A stretch of DNA of 64,000 nucleotides. It comes from Cellulomonas algicola. GTDB taxonomy: Bacteria; Actinomycetota; Actinomycetes; Actinomycetales; Cellulomonadaceae. The DNA lies in NCBI RefSeq assembly GCF_003851725.1, contig NZ_BHYL01000059.1:1-64000 (forward strand), in the 5' to 3' direction. The notes under the pieces were generated by a model. That model saw only the letters and a list, made by a program, of their open reading frames with translations, did no database searches and was not told where the DNA came from. Positions within the stretch are counted from its first letter, which is position 1, and every line of letters starts with the position of its first letter. Made by a program: the position numbers and the translations under genes. Below are positions 1 to 8,507 of this stretch, one piece after another.

Positions 1-1
1 C

Positions 2-598
2 GTCGGATCGCCGCCCAGCAGCTCGCGTCCGGCCGCACGGCCTGGCGCGTCCGCCCGCCCGGCGTCGCGCGGGCCGTCGTCGACGCCGCCGCGCGGCACG
101 CCCCGCGCCGAGCGGGTGCAGGTGCGCCTGCCGCGGCTGTTCACCGTGCGGGTCCTCGTCTTCTCGCTCGTGCTGCTGCTCGCGTTCGTGCTCGTCTACC
201 CGACGCTGCACTCCTACCTCCAGCAGCAGCAGGAGCTCGCGCAGCTCCGTGCGCAGGTCGCCGCGGCCGAGCAGCGCAACGGCGACCTCGAGGCCGAGAA
301 GGGCCGCTGGGACGACCCGGCGTACGTCGCCGCGCAGGCCCGTGAGCGGCTGTCGTTCGTGCTGCCGGGGGAGAAGGCGTTCCGCGTCCTCGACCCCGAG
401 ACGGTGCCGGACACACCCGCCGTCGACCCGGGGCCGTCGTCGACCGTGCTCGACGAGAGCGCGACGCAGCCCTGGTACACCTCGGTGTGGCAGTCGGTCG
501 AGATTGCCGGGACGGCACCGAGCCAGGAGCGCGCGCCGACCACCGAGCAGCCCGCGACGCCCGAGGGTGGCGGCCAGGAGCCGGCGCCCACACCGTAG
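2..598 (+). CDS. FtsB/DivIC-type septum formation initiator (5' end cut by window edge)
   Basis: The frame is open from the left edge, so the true start lies outside the window; the GTG at 116 is only an internal candidate. A Pro/Ala/Arg-rich disordered N-terminus is followed by one hydrophobic membrane segment (positions about 143-203), then a heptad-like coiled coil rich in Gln, Leu and Glu, and the short conserved block ending in YVAAQARERLSFVLPGE. That layout is typical of the FtsB/DivIC family, which joins FtsL and FtsQ in the divisome. The C-terminal tail is acidic and Pro/Thr-rich. In actinobacteria this gene usually lies between eno and a DUF501 gene, and the DUF501 gene follows here. 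Confidence 0.88.
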   Translation, partial: VGSPPSSSRPAARPGASARPASRGPSSTPPRGTPRAERVQVRLPRLFTVRVLVFSLVLLLAFVLVYPTLHSYLQQQQELAQLRAQVAAAEQRNGDLEAEKGRWDDPAYVAAQARERLSFVLPGEKAFRVLDPETVPDTPAVDPGPSSTVLDESATQPWYTSVWQSVEIAGTAPSQERAPTTEQPATPEGGGQEPAPTP

Positions 599-713
599 GG
601 ACGCGTCGCGGCGTGCCCCTGGCGGTACGGCTGCGGGTCGGCGTCGGGGGAGAATGCGTGCAGCGGGTGCCGCGTCGGCGCCCGGACCCCGTCCCCGACC
701 CGATCGGACCGTC

Positions 714-1217
714 GTGACCCCGACCGCCGCCACCGCCGTGACCGACCAGGACCTCGTCGTGCTGGCCGAGCAGCTCGGCCGTCCCCCGCGCGGCGTCGTC
801 GGGATCGCCGCGCGCTGCGTCTGCGGGCGCCCGCTCGTCGTGCGCACGGCGCCCCGGCTCGACGACGGCACGCCCTTCCCGACGACGTACTACCTCACGT
901 GCCCGCCCGCGGTCGCGGCCGTGAGCACGCTCGAGGCGTCGGGGCTGATGAAGGACCTCACCGCGCGGCTCGCCGAGGACGAGGAGCTCGCGGCGGCCTA
1001 CCGGCGCGCCCACGAGGCCTACCTCGCGGACCGCGAGGAGCTCGGGCACGTCGAGGAGATCGCCGGGATCTCGGCGGGGGGCATGCCGACGCGCGTGAAG
1101 TGCCTGCACGTCCTCGCGGGGCACGCGCTCGCGGCGGGACCGGGCGTCAACCCGATCGGCGACGAGGTGCTCGACCTGGTCCGCGACGAGTGGCGCCCCG
1201 ACCGCTGCACCTGCTGA
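714..1217 (+). CDS. DUF501 domain protein
   Basis: This 167-residue protein matches the DUF501 family in length, in its CxCG-containing N-terminal part (AARCVCGRPLVV) and in the conserved block GGMPTRVKCLHVLAGHALA near the C-terminus, which carries Cys and His residues. The biochemical role of DUF501 proteins is not known to me. The gene lies between the FtsB-like gene and ppx, the usual actinobacterial order. The frame is open further upstream, but family similarity starts near Asp-Gln-Asp-Leu, so a GTG at 714 or at 738 is the likely start. The family assignment is firm; the exact start is not. Confidence 0.85.
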   Translation: MTPTAATAVTDQDLVVLAEQLGRPPRGVVGIAARCVCGRPLVVRTAPRLDDGTPFPTTYYLTCPPAVAAVSTLEASGLMKDLTARLAEDEELAAAYRRAHEAYLADREELGHVEEIAGISAGGMPTRVKCLHVLAGHALAAGPGVNPIGDEVLDLVRDEWRPDRCTC

Positions 1218-1313
1218 CGACGACCGTCGACGTCGCGGGCGACGCATGACACGGACCTCGTGACGCCCTGCGACGGGCGCGAGGACCCGCGCGCCGGATG
1301 GGAGGATGTGCCG

Positions 1314-2267
1314 GTGACGCGTGTGGCTGCCATCGACTGCGGGACCAACTCCATCCGGCTCCTGGTGGCCGACGTCGACCCCGACGCCGGGACGCTGGTC
1401 GACCTCGACCGGCGCATGGAGGTCGTGCGGCTCGGCCAGGGCGTCGACCGCACCGGCCGGATCGCCCCCGAGGCGCTCGCGCGCACGCTCGACGCGGCCC
1501 GCCGCTACGCGGACGTGTGCGACGACCTGGGGGTCGAGGCCGTCCGGTTCGTCGCGACGTCGGCGTCACGCGATGCCGAGAACCGCGGGGACTTCGTCGA
1601 CGGCGTGCGCTCCCTGCTGGGCGTCGAGCCGGAGGTCGTCGGGGGCGAGGAGGAGGCCGCGCTGTCGTTCCGCGGTGCGACGGGCGTCCTCGCCGCGACG
1701 CACCCCGGGCCGTTCCTCGTGGTCGACCTGGGCGGCGGCTCGACCGAGCTCGTGCTCGGCACGTCGGCGCCCGAGGCCGCGTACTCGATGGACGTCGGCT
1801 GCGTCCGGCTGACCGAGCGGCACCTGCTGTCCGACCCGCCGACGGCCCACGAGGTCGCGGGTGCGCGTGCCGACGTCGCCGCCGCGCTCGACGTGGCCGC
1901 GGGCGTCGTGCCGCTCGGCAAGGCCGTGACGCTCGTCGGGCTCGCCGGGTCGGTGACGACGGTGACCGCGCACGCGCTGGGGCTCGACCGCTACCGGCCG
2001 GAGCGCATCGACGGCGCGGTGCTGCCCGTCGACACCGTGCTCGCGGCCTGCGACGACCTGCTGGGGCGGTCCCGTGCGGACCGCGCGGCGCTCGGCTTCA
2101 TGCACCCCGGCCGCGTCGACGTCATCGGTGCGGGCGCGCTGGTGTGGCACGACGTCGTGACGCGCGTGCGCGACGAGGTGGCCGCGGTGGGCGGTGAGCT
2201 CAGCGAGGTCGTGACGTCGGAGCACGACATCCTCGACGGCATCGCCTGGAGCGCCGTCCCCGCCTGA
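1314..2267 (+). CDS. ppx: Ppx/GppA exopolyphosphatase family phosphatase
   Basis: The 317-residue product begins with the actin-like ATPase phosphate-1 motif (AAIDCGTNSIRLLVAD) and has the phosphate-2 loop VVDLGGGSTELVLG in mid-protein. Both are diagnostic of the Ppx/GppA family, which releases phosphate from polyphosphate or converts pppGpp to ppGpp. The short, single-domain form is typical of actinobacteria. The GTG at 1314 is chosen because a GGGAGG ribosome site lies 8 bases upstream and it places the first beta strand directly at the N-terminus. Sequence alone cannot separate polyphosphatase from pppGpp phosphatase activity. Confidence 0.92.
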   Translation: MTRVAAIDCGTNSIRLLVADVDPDAGTLVDLDRRMEVVRLGQGVDRTGRIAPEALARTLDAARRYADVCDDLGVEAVRFVATSASRDAENRGDFVDGVRSLLGVEPEVVGGEEEAALSFRGATGVLAATHPGPFLVVDLGGGSTELVLGTSAPEAAYSMDVGCVRLTERHLLSDPPTAHEVAGARADVAAALDVAAGVVPLGKAVTLVGLAGSVTTVTAHALGLDRYRPERIDGAVLPVDTVLAACDDLLGRSRADRAALGFMHPGRVDVIGAGALVWHDVVTRVRDEVAAVGGELSEVVTSEHDILDGIAWSAVPA

Positions 2268-2314
2268 TCGGGTTCCCGCGGAGGCCCCGCACGACACGCT
2301 GCGGAAACCCACCG

Positions 2315-2335
2315 CTAGTGCGCACTGTGTACTAG
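2315..2335. promoter_or_regulatory. Inverted repeat, probable PadR operator
   Basis: CTAGT and ACTAG form perfect half-sites separated by 11 bases, and the left arm also lies in the palindrome AGTGCGCACT. The repeat is about 90 bases upstream of the padR-like start. PadR regulators commonly repress their own promoters through such palindromes. The link is inferred from position and symmetry. Confidence 0.5.
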
Positions 2336-2424
2336 TGTGCGCCGTGCGGGAGCCTGGAGGGAGGTTCCCGCACCAGACACGACGGCCCCGCGCCACGGGA
2401 GCCGTGACGGGACGGAGGCGGCCG

Positions 2425-2781
2425 ATGGACACGACCCAGCTGCTCAAGGGGGTGCTCGACCTCGCGGTGCTCGCGGTCGTCGCCGACGAGGACGGGTACG
2501 GGTACGACGTCGTCCGCCGGCTGCGAGCCGCGGGCATCGAGGAGGTCGGCGACGCGTCCGTCTACGGCACGCTCCGCCGCCTGTACTCGTCCGGCGCGCT
2601 GACCTCGTACGTGGTCCCGAGCGACGAGGGGCCGCACCGCAAGTACTACGGCATCAACGCGCAGGGCCGGGCGATGCTCGAGGCCCAGCGCAAGGACTGG
2701 CAGGAGTTCGCGGGCACCATGGCCCGCCTGCTGGACACGGACGTCCCGGGCGCTGCGCGGGGCCGGAAGGGAACGCGATGA
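2425..2781 (+). CDS. PadR family transcriptional regulator
   Basis: This is a 118-residue winged-helix protein. It opens with LLKGVLDLAVLAVVADEDGY and continues through SVYGTLRRLYSSG and HRKYYGINAQGR, the hallmarks of the PadR N-terminal domain. The start ATG follows a GGAGG site at 2414-2418. Its stop overlaps the start of the next gene (ATGA), so the two are translationally coupled. PadR regulators paired with HAAS-domain membrane proteins are a recurring actinobacterial arrangement, and the regulator normally represses its own operon. The ligand is unknown. A matching palindrome lies upstream at 2315-2335. Confidence 0.9.
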   Translation: MDTTQLLKGVLDLAVLAVVADEDGYGYDVVRRLRAAGIEEVGDASVYGTLRRLYSSGALTSYVVPSDEGPHRKYYGINAQGRAMLEAQRKDWQEFAGTMARLLDTDVPGAARGRKGTR

Positions 2782-3959
2782 GCACGCAGGCCGTCACCTC
2801 GGACGTCGCGCAGTACGCCGCGGCGGTCCGCCAGCACCTCGCGGGACTCACGCCCGAGCAGGTCGAGGACCTGACCGACGACCTCGAGCTCGACCTCCAG
2901 GACGCGCTCGACGACGACCGCCGCGTCGGCCACGGCCGCACGCTCGCGGACCTGCTCGGGACGCCCGAGGCGTACGCGACCGACCTGCGCACCGCCGCGG
3001 GCCTCGACGCGCCCGCGCCGCAGCGTGCGCGTCGTCCGGTCCGCGACGCGCTCATCTGGCCGGTCCGCCGCGGGCGCGAGCTCGGGCGCCGTGTCCTCGC
3101 GACACTCCGGCAGCACGCGTGGTGGTCGCCCGTCGAGTCGTTCGCCCTGTCCCTGCGGCCGGTGTGGTGGGTCGCGCGCGCCTGGGTCGTCTACGTGCTG
3201 GTCGTCGCGCTGCTCGTCGGCGGCTATCAGTGGGTCCCGCACACGGCCTGGACGTGGCTGCTGCTCGGGGCCGCCGTGGTCGCGAGCGTGCAGTGGGGAC
3301 GCGGCTCATGGGTGGCGTCCCGGCGGACCAGGTGGATGCCGCTCGTCGCGAACGCCGTCGCCGTCGTCGCGATCCTGCCCGTCCTGTCGACGCTGCAGAG
3401 CGACGTCCGGACCGCCCGCTGGTACCCGACGACCTCCGCGGGGACCGCGGTCGAGTACCGCGACCAGATGGTCGACGGCGTGGTCGTCGACGGCGTCCAG
3501 GTGAGCAACCTGTTCGTCTACGACGCCGAGGGCAACCCGCTGAGCGACGTGCAGATCTTCGACGACCGCGGGCGGCCCGTCCGCACGACGTTCGACGAGG
3601 GCTGGGAGCCGTGGACGCTCCCGGGTGTCGACGAGCCGTGGCAGTTCGTCGGTGCGACGGCCGAGGACGGTCGGACGCGGTGGAACGTCTACCCGCTGCG
3701 CGGCGGCCCGTCGTCGCAGTTCACGTACGACGACGAGGGCGGCCGCATGGTGCTCAGCGTCGGCTCCCGCGCGGGCCTCCCGCCGCTCCCGTTCGCGAAG
3801 GCGCCCGCGGTCGACGTGCCCGCGGCGCAGGGCGCGACGTCGTCGGGCGGGACGGTCGTCGCGGACGGTCAGGACGGCGCTGCCGACGCGGGTGCCGACG
3901 CCGGGACGCCGTCGCCGCAGCCGACCGGCCCGGTCGTCGGTGAGACGTCCGGCCCCTGA
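2778..3959 (+). CDS. HAAS-domain membrane protein partner of PadR
   Basis: The 393-residue protein begins with a helical HAAS-type region (residues about 8-75, containing LAGLTPEQVEDLTDDLELDL). An Arg-rich linker follows, then four hydrophobic segments between about residues 130 and 215, and a long extracytoplasmic domain ending in an Ala/Thr/Pro-rich tail. HAAS domains are typically encoded directly downstream of PadR regulators, and here the start overlaps the padR stop by four bases. The family is thought to take part in envelope-related sensing, but no reaction is established. The external domain has no motif I recognise. Confidence 0.78.
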   Translation: MSTQAVTSDVAQYAAAVRQHLAGLTPEQVEDLTDDLELDLQDALDDDRRVGHGRTLADLLGTPEAYATDLRTAAGLDAPAPQRARRPVRDALIWPVRRGRELGRRVLATLRQHAWWSPVESFALSLRPVWWVARAWVVYVLVVALLVGGYQWVPHTAWTWLLLGAAVVASVQWGRGSWVASRRTRWMPLVANAVAVVAILPVLSTLQSDVRTARWYPTTSAGTAVEYRDQMVDGVVVDGVQVSNLFVYDAEGNPLSDVQIFDDRGRPVRTTFDEGWEPWTLPGVDEPWQFVGATAEDGRTRWNVYPLRGGPSSQFTYDDEGGRMVLSVGSRAGLPPLPFAKAPAVDVPAAQGATSSGGTVVADGQDGAADAGADAGTPSPQPTGPVVGETSGP

Positions 3960-4042
3960 CGCACCCACCTCGCGCCGGTCGGCCCGCCGACGGCGTCTCT
4001 GGTCCCGCCGGGCTCTGGACGGCGGGTCGTCGCGGCGGGAGC

Positions 4043-5557
4043 ATGCGGGACGTGCCCGATCGCCGCGCCCGCCCGACGTGGACGTCCGCCCGGCCCGTCT
4101 CCCGCCGCGACGTCCTGCGGCTCGGCGGGGGAGCGCTCGCGCTCGGCGCGCTCGCCGCCTGCACGCCCGGGTCCGACGGGTCGCCGCCGGTCGTGAGCGC
4201 CACGCCGACCTGGACGCCGCCCGCGGAACCGATGCGGCTGCCGGACGGGTTCGTGCTCGGCGCGGCCACCTCGGCGTTCCAGGTCGAGGGCTCGACGACG
4301 GCCGACGGCCGCGGCACCTCGATCTGGGACACGTTCGCCGCGCAGCCGGGGAACGTCCGCGGCGGTGCGACGGGCGACCCGGCCGCGGACCACTACCGCC
4401 ACTGGGCGCAGGACGTCGACCTCATGGCGGACCTCGGCCTCGACGGGTACCGGTTCTCGGTCGCGTGGCCGCGCATCCAGCCGACGGGCTCGGGGGCGGT
4501 GAACCAGGCGGGCGTCGACTTCTACCGGCGCCTCGTCGACCTGCTGCTGGAGCGCGGCATCGAGCCCGCGGTCACGCTGTACCACTGGGACCTGCCGCAG
4601 CCGCTGCAGGACCGCGGGGGCTGGGCAGCGCGGGACACGGCGTCGCGGTTCGCCGACTACGCGGCGATCGTCGTCGACGCCCTGCCGGACGTCACGGGCC
4701 CGTGGCTGACGATCAACGAGCCGAAGACCACCGCCTACGTCGGCTACGGCAGCGGGTACCACGCGCCGGGCGTCAGCGACGTCGACCAGATGGTGGCGGC
4801 CGTCCACCACCAGCTGCTGGGCCACGGGCTGGCGGTGCAGGCGTTCCGCGCGTCGGGCGTGGCCGGGCGGATCGGCATCGCGCTCAACCTGCAGCCCGTC
4901 TACGCCGCCGGGGCGGGCGCGGACGACGCGGCCGTGCGCGCGGACGCGGTCGAGAACCGGCTCTTCCTCGACCCCGTCCTGGTCGGCGCCTACCCGGACG
5001 ACGCGCTCGGCGACCGGCCCGGTCAGATCCCGGCCGACCCGGCCGTCCTGGACGCGCTCGTGCGCGAGGGCGACCTCGCGACGATCAGCGCCCCGCTCGA
5101 CGTGCTCGCGATCCAGTACTACGGGGTCACTGGCGTCGACAGCGGCGGGCAGAACGTGCAGCTGTACCCGACGTCGGACGCGCCCTGGCAGCAGGTCCAC
5201 CCCGAAGGGCTCTACGAGACGCTGACCCGCGTCCGCGACGACTACCCCGGCGCGCCGCCGCTCGTGATCACGGAGAACGGCATCCCCGACCGCACGCCCG
5301 AGGGTACGACGGACGACCCCGAGCGTGTCGCGTTCCTGCGCGCGCACCTCCAGCAGGTGGCCCGGGCGGTCGACGACGGCGTCGACGTGCGGGCGTACTA
5401 CGCGTGGTCGCTGCTGGACAACGTCGAGTGGGCCGAGGGGCTGGACCAGCGCTGGGGGCTCGTGCACGTCGACTTCGAGTCGCAGGAGCGCACGCCGAAG
5501 GCGAGCGCGCGCTGGTACGCCGACGTCGTCGCGCAGCACGCCGTCCCGCTGGCCTGA
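4043..5557 (+). CDS. Exported GH1 beta-glucosidase (Tat lipoprotein)
   Basis: The 504-residue enzyme carries a twin-arginine signal (SRRDVLRLGGGALALGALAAC) whose end is a lipobox with Cys40, so it is predicted to be folded before export and anchored as a lipoprotein. The mature part is a complete glycoside hydrolase family 1 barrel with the acid/base motif TINEPKT (Glu226), the nucleophile motif VITENG (Glu411), and the family landmarks FVLGAATSAFQVEG and LYHWDLPQ. GH1 enzymes of this type release glucose from cellobiose and other beta-glucosides. Most bacterial GH1 beta-glucosidases are cytoplasmic, so a surface-anchored form suggests cellobiose cleavage outside the membrane. Confidence 0.92.
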   Translation: MRDVPDRRARPTWTSARPVSRRDVLRLGGGALALGALAACTPGSDGSPPVVSATPTWTPPAEPMRLPDGFVLGAATSAFQVEGSTTADGRGTSIWDTFAAQPGNVRGGATGDPAADHYRHWAQDVDLMADLGLDGYRFSVAWPRIQPTGSGAVNQAGVDFYRRLVDLLLERGIEPAVTLYHWDLPQPLQDRGGWAARDTASRFADYAAIVVDALPDVTGPWLTINEPKTTAYVGYGSGYHAPGVSDVDQMVAAVHHQLLGHGLAVQAFRASGVAGRIGIALNLQPVYAAGAGADDAAVRADAVENRLFLDPVLVGAYPDDALGDRPGQIPADPAVLDALVREGDLATISAPLDVLAIQYYGVTGVDSGGQNVQLYPTSDAPWQQVHPEGLYETLTRVRDDYPGAPPLVITENGIPDRTPEGTTDDPERVAFLRAHLQQVARAVDDGVDVRAYYAWSLLDNVEWAEGLDQRWGLVHVDFESQERTPKASARWYADVVAQHAVPLA

Positions 5558-5690
5558 CCGGCGTCGACGCGGCGCCGCAGCCGCCGGGCGGCAGCCGTGA
5601 GACCAGGCTCACAGCCGTTTCCCAGGCCGTGTGCGCAGCGTCACCGTCCACCGGACGGCATGGTTCGACGGTGGCGGATACCGTGGAGAT

Positions 5691-7193
5691 ATGCCGACTT
5701 CTGCCCAGACCCCGGTCGACGCCGCACCCGCGGCCGGTGCGGTCGTCCCCCGTGGCAAGCCCCGCAAGGTCCCGCGCGTCGTGATCCTCGGCGGCGGCTC
5801 GGTCGGTCTCACGACCGCCCGCCGTCTGCGCAAGCGACTCGGCAAGCGCGAGGCTGCGATCGTCGTCGTGGACCCGCGCCCGTACATGACGTACGCGCCG
5901 TTCCTGCCCGAGGCCGCGGCCGGCTCGATCGACGCGCGCAACGTCGTCGCCCCGCACCGCCGCGCTCTCAAGGGCGTCGACGTGCTGCAGGGCAAGGTGT
6001 CGCAGATCCACCACGCCGAGCGCACGGTCGAGATCACGCCCGAGGAGGGCGACCCGTACTGGATCACGTACGACCACCTGGTCGTCGGTCTCGGCTCGGT
6101 CGCCCGCACGCTGCCCATCCCCGGCCTCGCGGAGCAGGGCATCGGCTTCAAGAACGTGGAGGAGGCCATCGCGGTCCGCAACCACGTGCTCAACCGGATC
6201 GACGTCGCCTCGAGCACCTGGGACCCGGAGCTGCGCAAGCGCATGCTCACGTTCGTCTTCGTCGGCGGCGGGTTCGCCGGCATCGAGGCGCTCGCCGAGG
6301 TCGAGGACATGGCGCGCTACTCGGTGCGCCACTACAACCAGATCGAGCAGGAGGAGCTGCGCTTCGTCCTGGTCGAGGGCTCGCCGCGCATCCTCCCCGA
6401 GGTCAGCGAGGAGCTCGGCGGCTACACGCTCGAGCAGCTGCGCAAGCGCGACATCGAGATCTTCCTGTCGACGTTCCTCAACTCGTGCGTCGACGGGCAC
6501 GTCGTGCTCTCGAACGGCCAGGAGTTCGACGCCGAGACGATCATCTGGACCGCGGGTGTCAAGGCCAACCCCGTCCTGCAGCAGTCCGACCTGCCGCTCG
6601 ACAAGATGGGCCGCGTCACCTGCAACCCCTTCCTCCAGGTCGTCGACGCCGACGGCACGCCCGTCCCCGACGCGTACGCCGCGGGTGACTGCGCGGCCGT
6701 GCCCGACCTGTTCAACCCCGGCCAGTTCTGCCCGCCGAACGCGCAGCACGCGGTCCGCGAGGGCAAGCACCTCGGTGACAACCTCGCGCGTGTGCTCCGC
6801 TCGGCCGAGCTCACCGAGTACAAGCACAAGAACATCGGCGCCGTCGCGTCCCTCGGCATGTACAAGGGCGTCGCGCAGATGTTCGGCAAGATCAAGGTCC
6901 GCGGTGTGCTGGCGTGGTTCCTGCACCGCACGTACCACGTGTACGCGATGCCGACGATCAACCGGAAGCTGCGCATCATGGCCGGCTGGACCGGATCGAT
7001 CCTGCTGCGCCGCGAGGTCGTCGCGCTCGGCTCGGTGCACGACCCGCGCGCCGAGTTCCGTGCCGCCGCCGTCCCGCCGAAGCCGCGCGCCGTCGACACG
7101 GCCGCGCTGCCGCCGCAGAAGGCCGAGGCGGGCTCGCCCGCCGAGAAGCAGCAGGCGACGGGCAGCGGCCAGGCCGCCAAGAGCGCCAGCTGA
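5691..7193 (+). CDS. ndh: Type II NADH:quinone oxidoreductase (NDH-2)
   Basis: The 500-residue flavoprotein has two Rossmann dinucleotide sites: VVILGGGSVGL near the N-terminus for FAD, and FVFVGGGFAGIEALAEVEDM in the middle for NADH. It also has the C-terminal FAD block AYAAGDCAAVPD and the NDH-2 motif QHAVREGKHLGDN. These fit the non-proton-pumping enzyme that passes electrons from NADH to menaquinone at the inner membrane face, with C-terminal amphipathic segments for membrane association. The ATG at 5691 follows a GGAG site. The last 50 residues are a low-complexity Ala/Pro/Lys/Gln tail. Confidence 0.93.
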   Translation: MPTSAQTPVDAAPAAGAVVPRGKPRKVPRVVILGGGSVGLTTARRLRKRLGKREAAIVVVDPRPYMTYAPFLPEAAAGSIDARNVVAPHRRALKGVDVLQGKVSQIHHAERTVEITPEEGDPYWITYDHLVVGLGSVARTLPIPGLAEQGIGFKNVEEAIAVRNHVLNRIDVASSTWDPELRKRMLTFVFVGGGFAGIEALAEVEDMARYSVRHYNQIEQEELRFVLVEGSPRILPEVSEELGGYTLEQLRKRDIEIFLSTFLNSCVDGHVVLSNGQEFDAETIIWTAGVKANPVLQQSDLPLDKMGRVTCNPFLQVVDADGTPVPDAYAAGDCAAVPDLFNPGQFCPPNAQHAVREGKHLGDNLARVLRSAELTEYKHKNIGAVASLGMYKGVAQMFGKIKVRGVLAWFLHRTYHVYAMPTINRKLRIMAGWTGSILLRREVVALGSVHDPRAEFRAAAVPPKPRAVDTAALPPQKAEAGSPAEKQQATGSGQAAKSAS

Positions 7194-7208
7194 CGCACGC
7201 CGTCCGCC

Positions 7209-7248
7209 GACGAGGCCCGGCTCCCCACGACGGGGGCCGGGCCTCGTC
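7209..7248. terminator. Bidirectional terminator between convergent genes
   Basis: A 12-bp perfect stem (GACGAGGCCCGG with CCGGGCCTCGTC), extended by further C/G pairing, sits in the 58-base gap between the ndh stop and the stop of the convergent hydrolase gene. It has no U tract, as is common in high-GC actinobacteria. Confidence 0.75.
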
Positions 7249-7251
7249 GCG

Positions 7252-8052
7252 TCAGGACCGCTCCGCCGCCTCGACCGCGACCTCGTCGAGCCACGCCGCG
7301 AGCGCGGCCGCCGTCGCGCGCGGCTGGTCGAGGTGCACGTTGTGCCCGGCGGCGTCGAGCACGACGTACGACGCGCGCGGGTAGTGGTCGAGCCGCCGCC
7401 ACGCGTCGGCGTACCCGACGACGTGGTCCTGCCGCCCGCACAGCACCAGCGTCGGTGCCGTGAACGGCTCGGGCGACGCGTCCTCGGGCTCGACGTCGAA
7501 CGGGTACCGCGCGCGCAGGACGTCGAGCGCGTCCTGGTCGGCGTCGTCCTCGCCTGGCTGCACGAACCGCCGGTACGCGTCGAGGCCCGCCGCGGACTCG
7601 ACGACCGCCATCGCGCGGTATCCGCTCGCGACCACCGGGTCGACGCCGGTCAGCGCCGCCGGGTCCTCCCGCAGGACGGTCCGCGGGGGCAGGACGCGCG
7701 CGTCGACCTCCCCGGCCCAGAGTCCCGCGACCGTCGCGAGCCCGAGCACCTGGTCGCGCAGGTCGTGCGCGAGGCGCCGCGCCATCATCCCGCCGTACGA
7801 GCTGCCGACGACCGCGAACGGCTCGTCACCGAGGCGCTCGCGCACCGCGTCGCGCACCGCGCCCGCCACGTCCTCGCTGCTGCGGACGCTGCCGAGCGGC
7901 GTGCGGGCGGTCCAGGGCAGCGACACGTAGAGGCGACGCCACGGCCCGTGCGCCGCGAGCACGGGGTCGAGCGGCAGCATGATCCGGTGGTCGACGCCGA
8001 ACCCGTGGATCATCACGACCGGGATCCCGGCTCCGCGCTCCTCGATGTGCAC
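7252..8052 (-). CDS. Alpha/beta hydrolase
   Basis: The 266-residue product has the alpha/beta hydrolase landmarks in order: the oxyanion region VVMIHGFG near the N-terminus, the nucleophile elbow VVGSSYGG with its Ser, an acidic residue in TLVLCGRQDHVVG, and the catalytic His in DAAGHNVHLDQP. The substrate cannot be read from the sequence. The frame is open upstream across the tRNA gene, which cannot be coding, so I place the start at the GTG at 8052, with a GTG at 8076 as the alternative. It converges on ndh, sharing a terminator, and diverges from the tRNA. Confidence 0.87.
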   Translation of the reverse strand: MHIEERGAGIPVVMIHGFGVDHRIMLPLDPVLAAHGPWRRLYVSLPWTARTPLGSVRSSEDVAGAVRDAVRERLGDEPFAVVGSSYGGMMARRLAHDLRDQVLGLATVAGLWAGEVDARVLPPRTVLREDPAALTGVDPVVASGYRAMAVVESAAGLDAYRRFVQPGEDDADQDALDVLRARYPFDVEPEDASPEPFTAPTLVLCGRQDHVVGYADAWRRLDHYPRASYVVLDAAGHNVHLDQPRATAAALAAWLDEVAVEAAERS

Positions 8053-8150
8053 GCGCAGGACCCTAGGACGGACCACCGACAGCGCCGGGTACGGCGCTGG
8101 CAGGATGAGCGTGCACGTCGCCCGCCGCGCTCCCATGACGCTCGGGCGGC

Positions 8151-8224
8151 GCCCCCGTAGCCCAATCGGCAGAGGCAGCCGGCTTAAACCCGGCCCAGTC
8201 CGGGTTCGAGCCCCGGCGGGGGCA
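8151..8224 (+). tRNA. tRNA with UAA anticodon (Leu codon UUA) but a class I short variable loop
   Basis: A full cloverleaf can be drawn: acceptor stem GCCCCCG/CGGGGGC with discriminator A, a D arm of three pairs plus a C-A mismatch, anticodon stem GCCGG/CCGGC around loop CTTAAAC, a 5-base variable loop CCAGT, and T stem CCGGG/CCCGG around TTCGAGC. The anticodon reads UAA. Normal bacterial tRNA-Leu is class II with a long variable arm, which is missing here. The gene lies at the boundary between housekeeping and accessory DNA. Identity as a charged leucine tRNA is not certain. Confidence 0.85.
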
Positions 8225-8507
8225 CGGACGTGTGGTTGGGGAAACGCGCGCATTGGGGTTGGCGAAACTCAAACACGCCGTGACCTGCGGAAATGCCCGT
8301 TCGCTGCCTGCGCCAAAGACGTTGGCGGTCGGCGCTGAGGCACCCAGATGTCCCGCTGCGCTCGATCGAGCCGTAGTCGACGGACCCTTCTGCATGGCGT
8401 GTCAGGAACCAGTTGGCTAGCTGCGCCTCGTCAGGATTGCGGCGGATGCCCGGCAAATATGCCGCGGATGATGCCAATGTGATGCCAGCTGTAGTACTGT
8501 CCTCTTC

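Noticed and set aside
3625-5784. A 719-codon rightward frame across the HAAS and GH1 genes
   Set aside because: Arg/Pro-rich wrong-frame translation overlapping two well-supported genes in other frames.
5268-7040. A 590-codon leftward open frame under ndh
   Set aside because: It is an antisense shadow of the GH1 and ndh genes caused by high third-position GC. It is rich in Arg, Asp and His with no domain, whereas the sense genes have full motifs.
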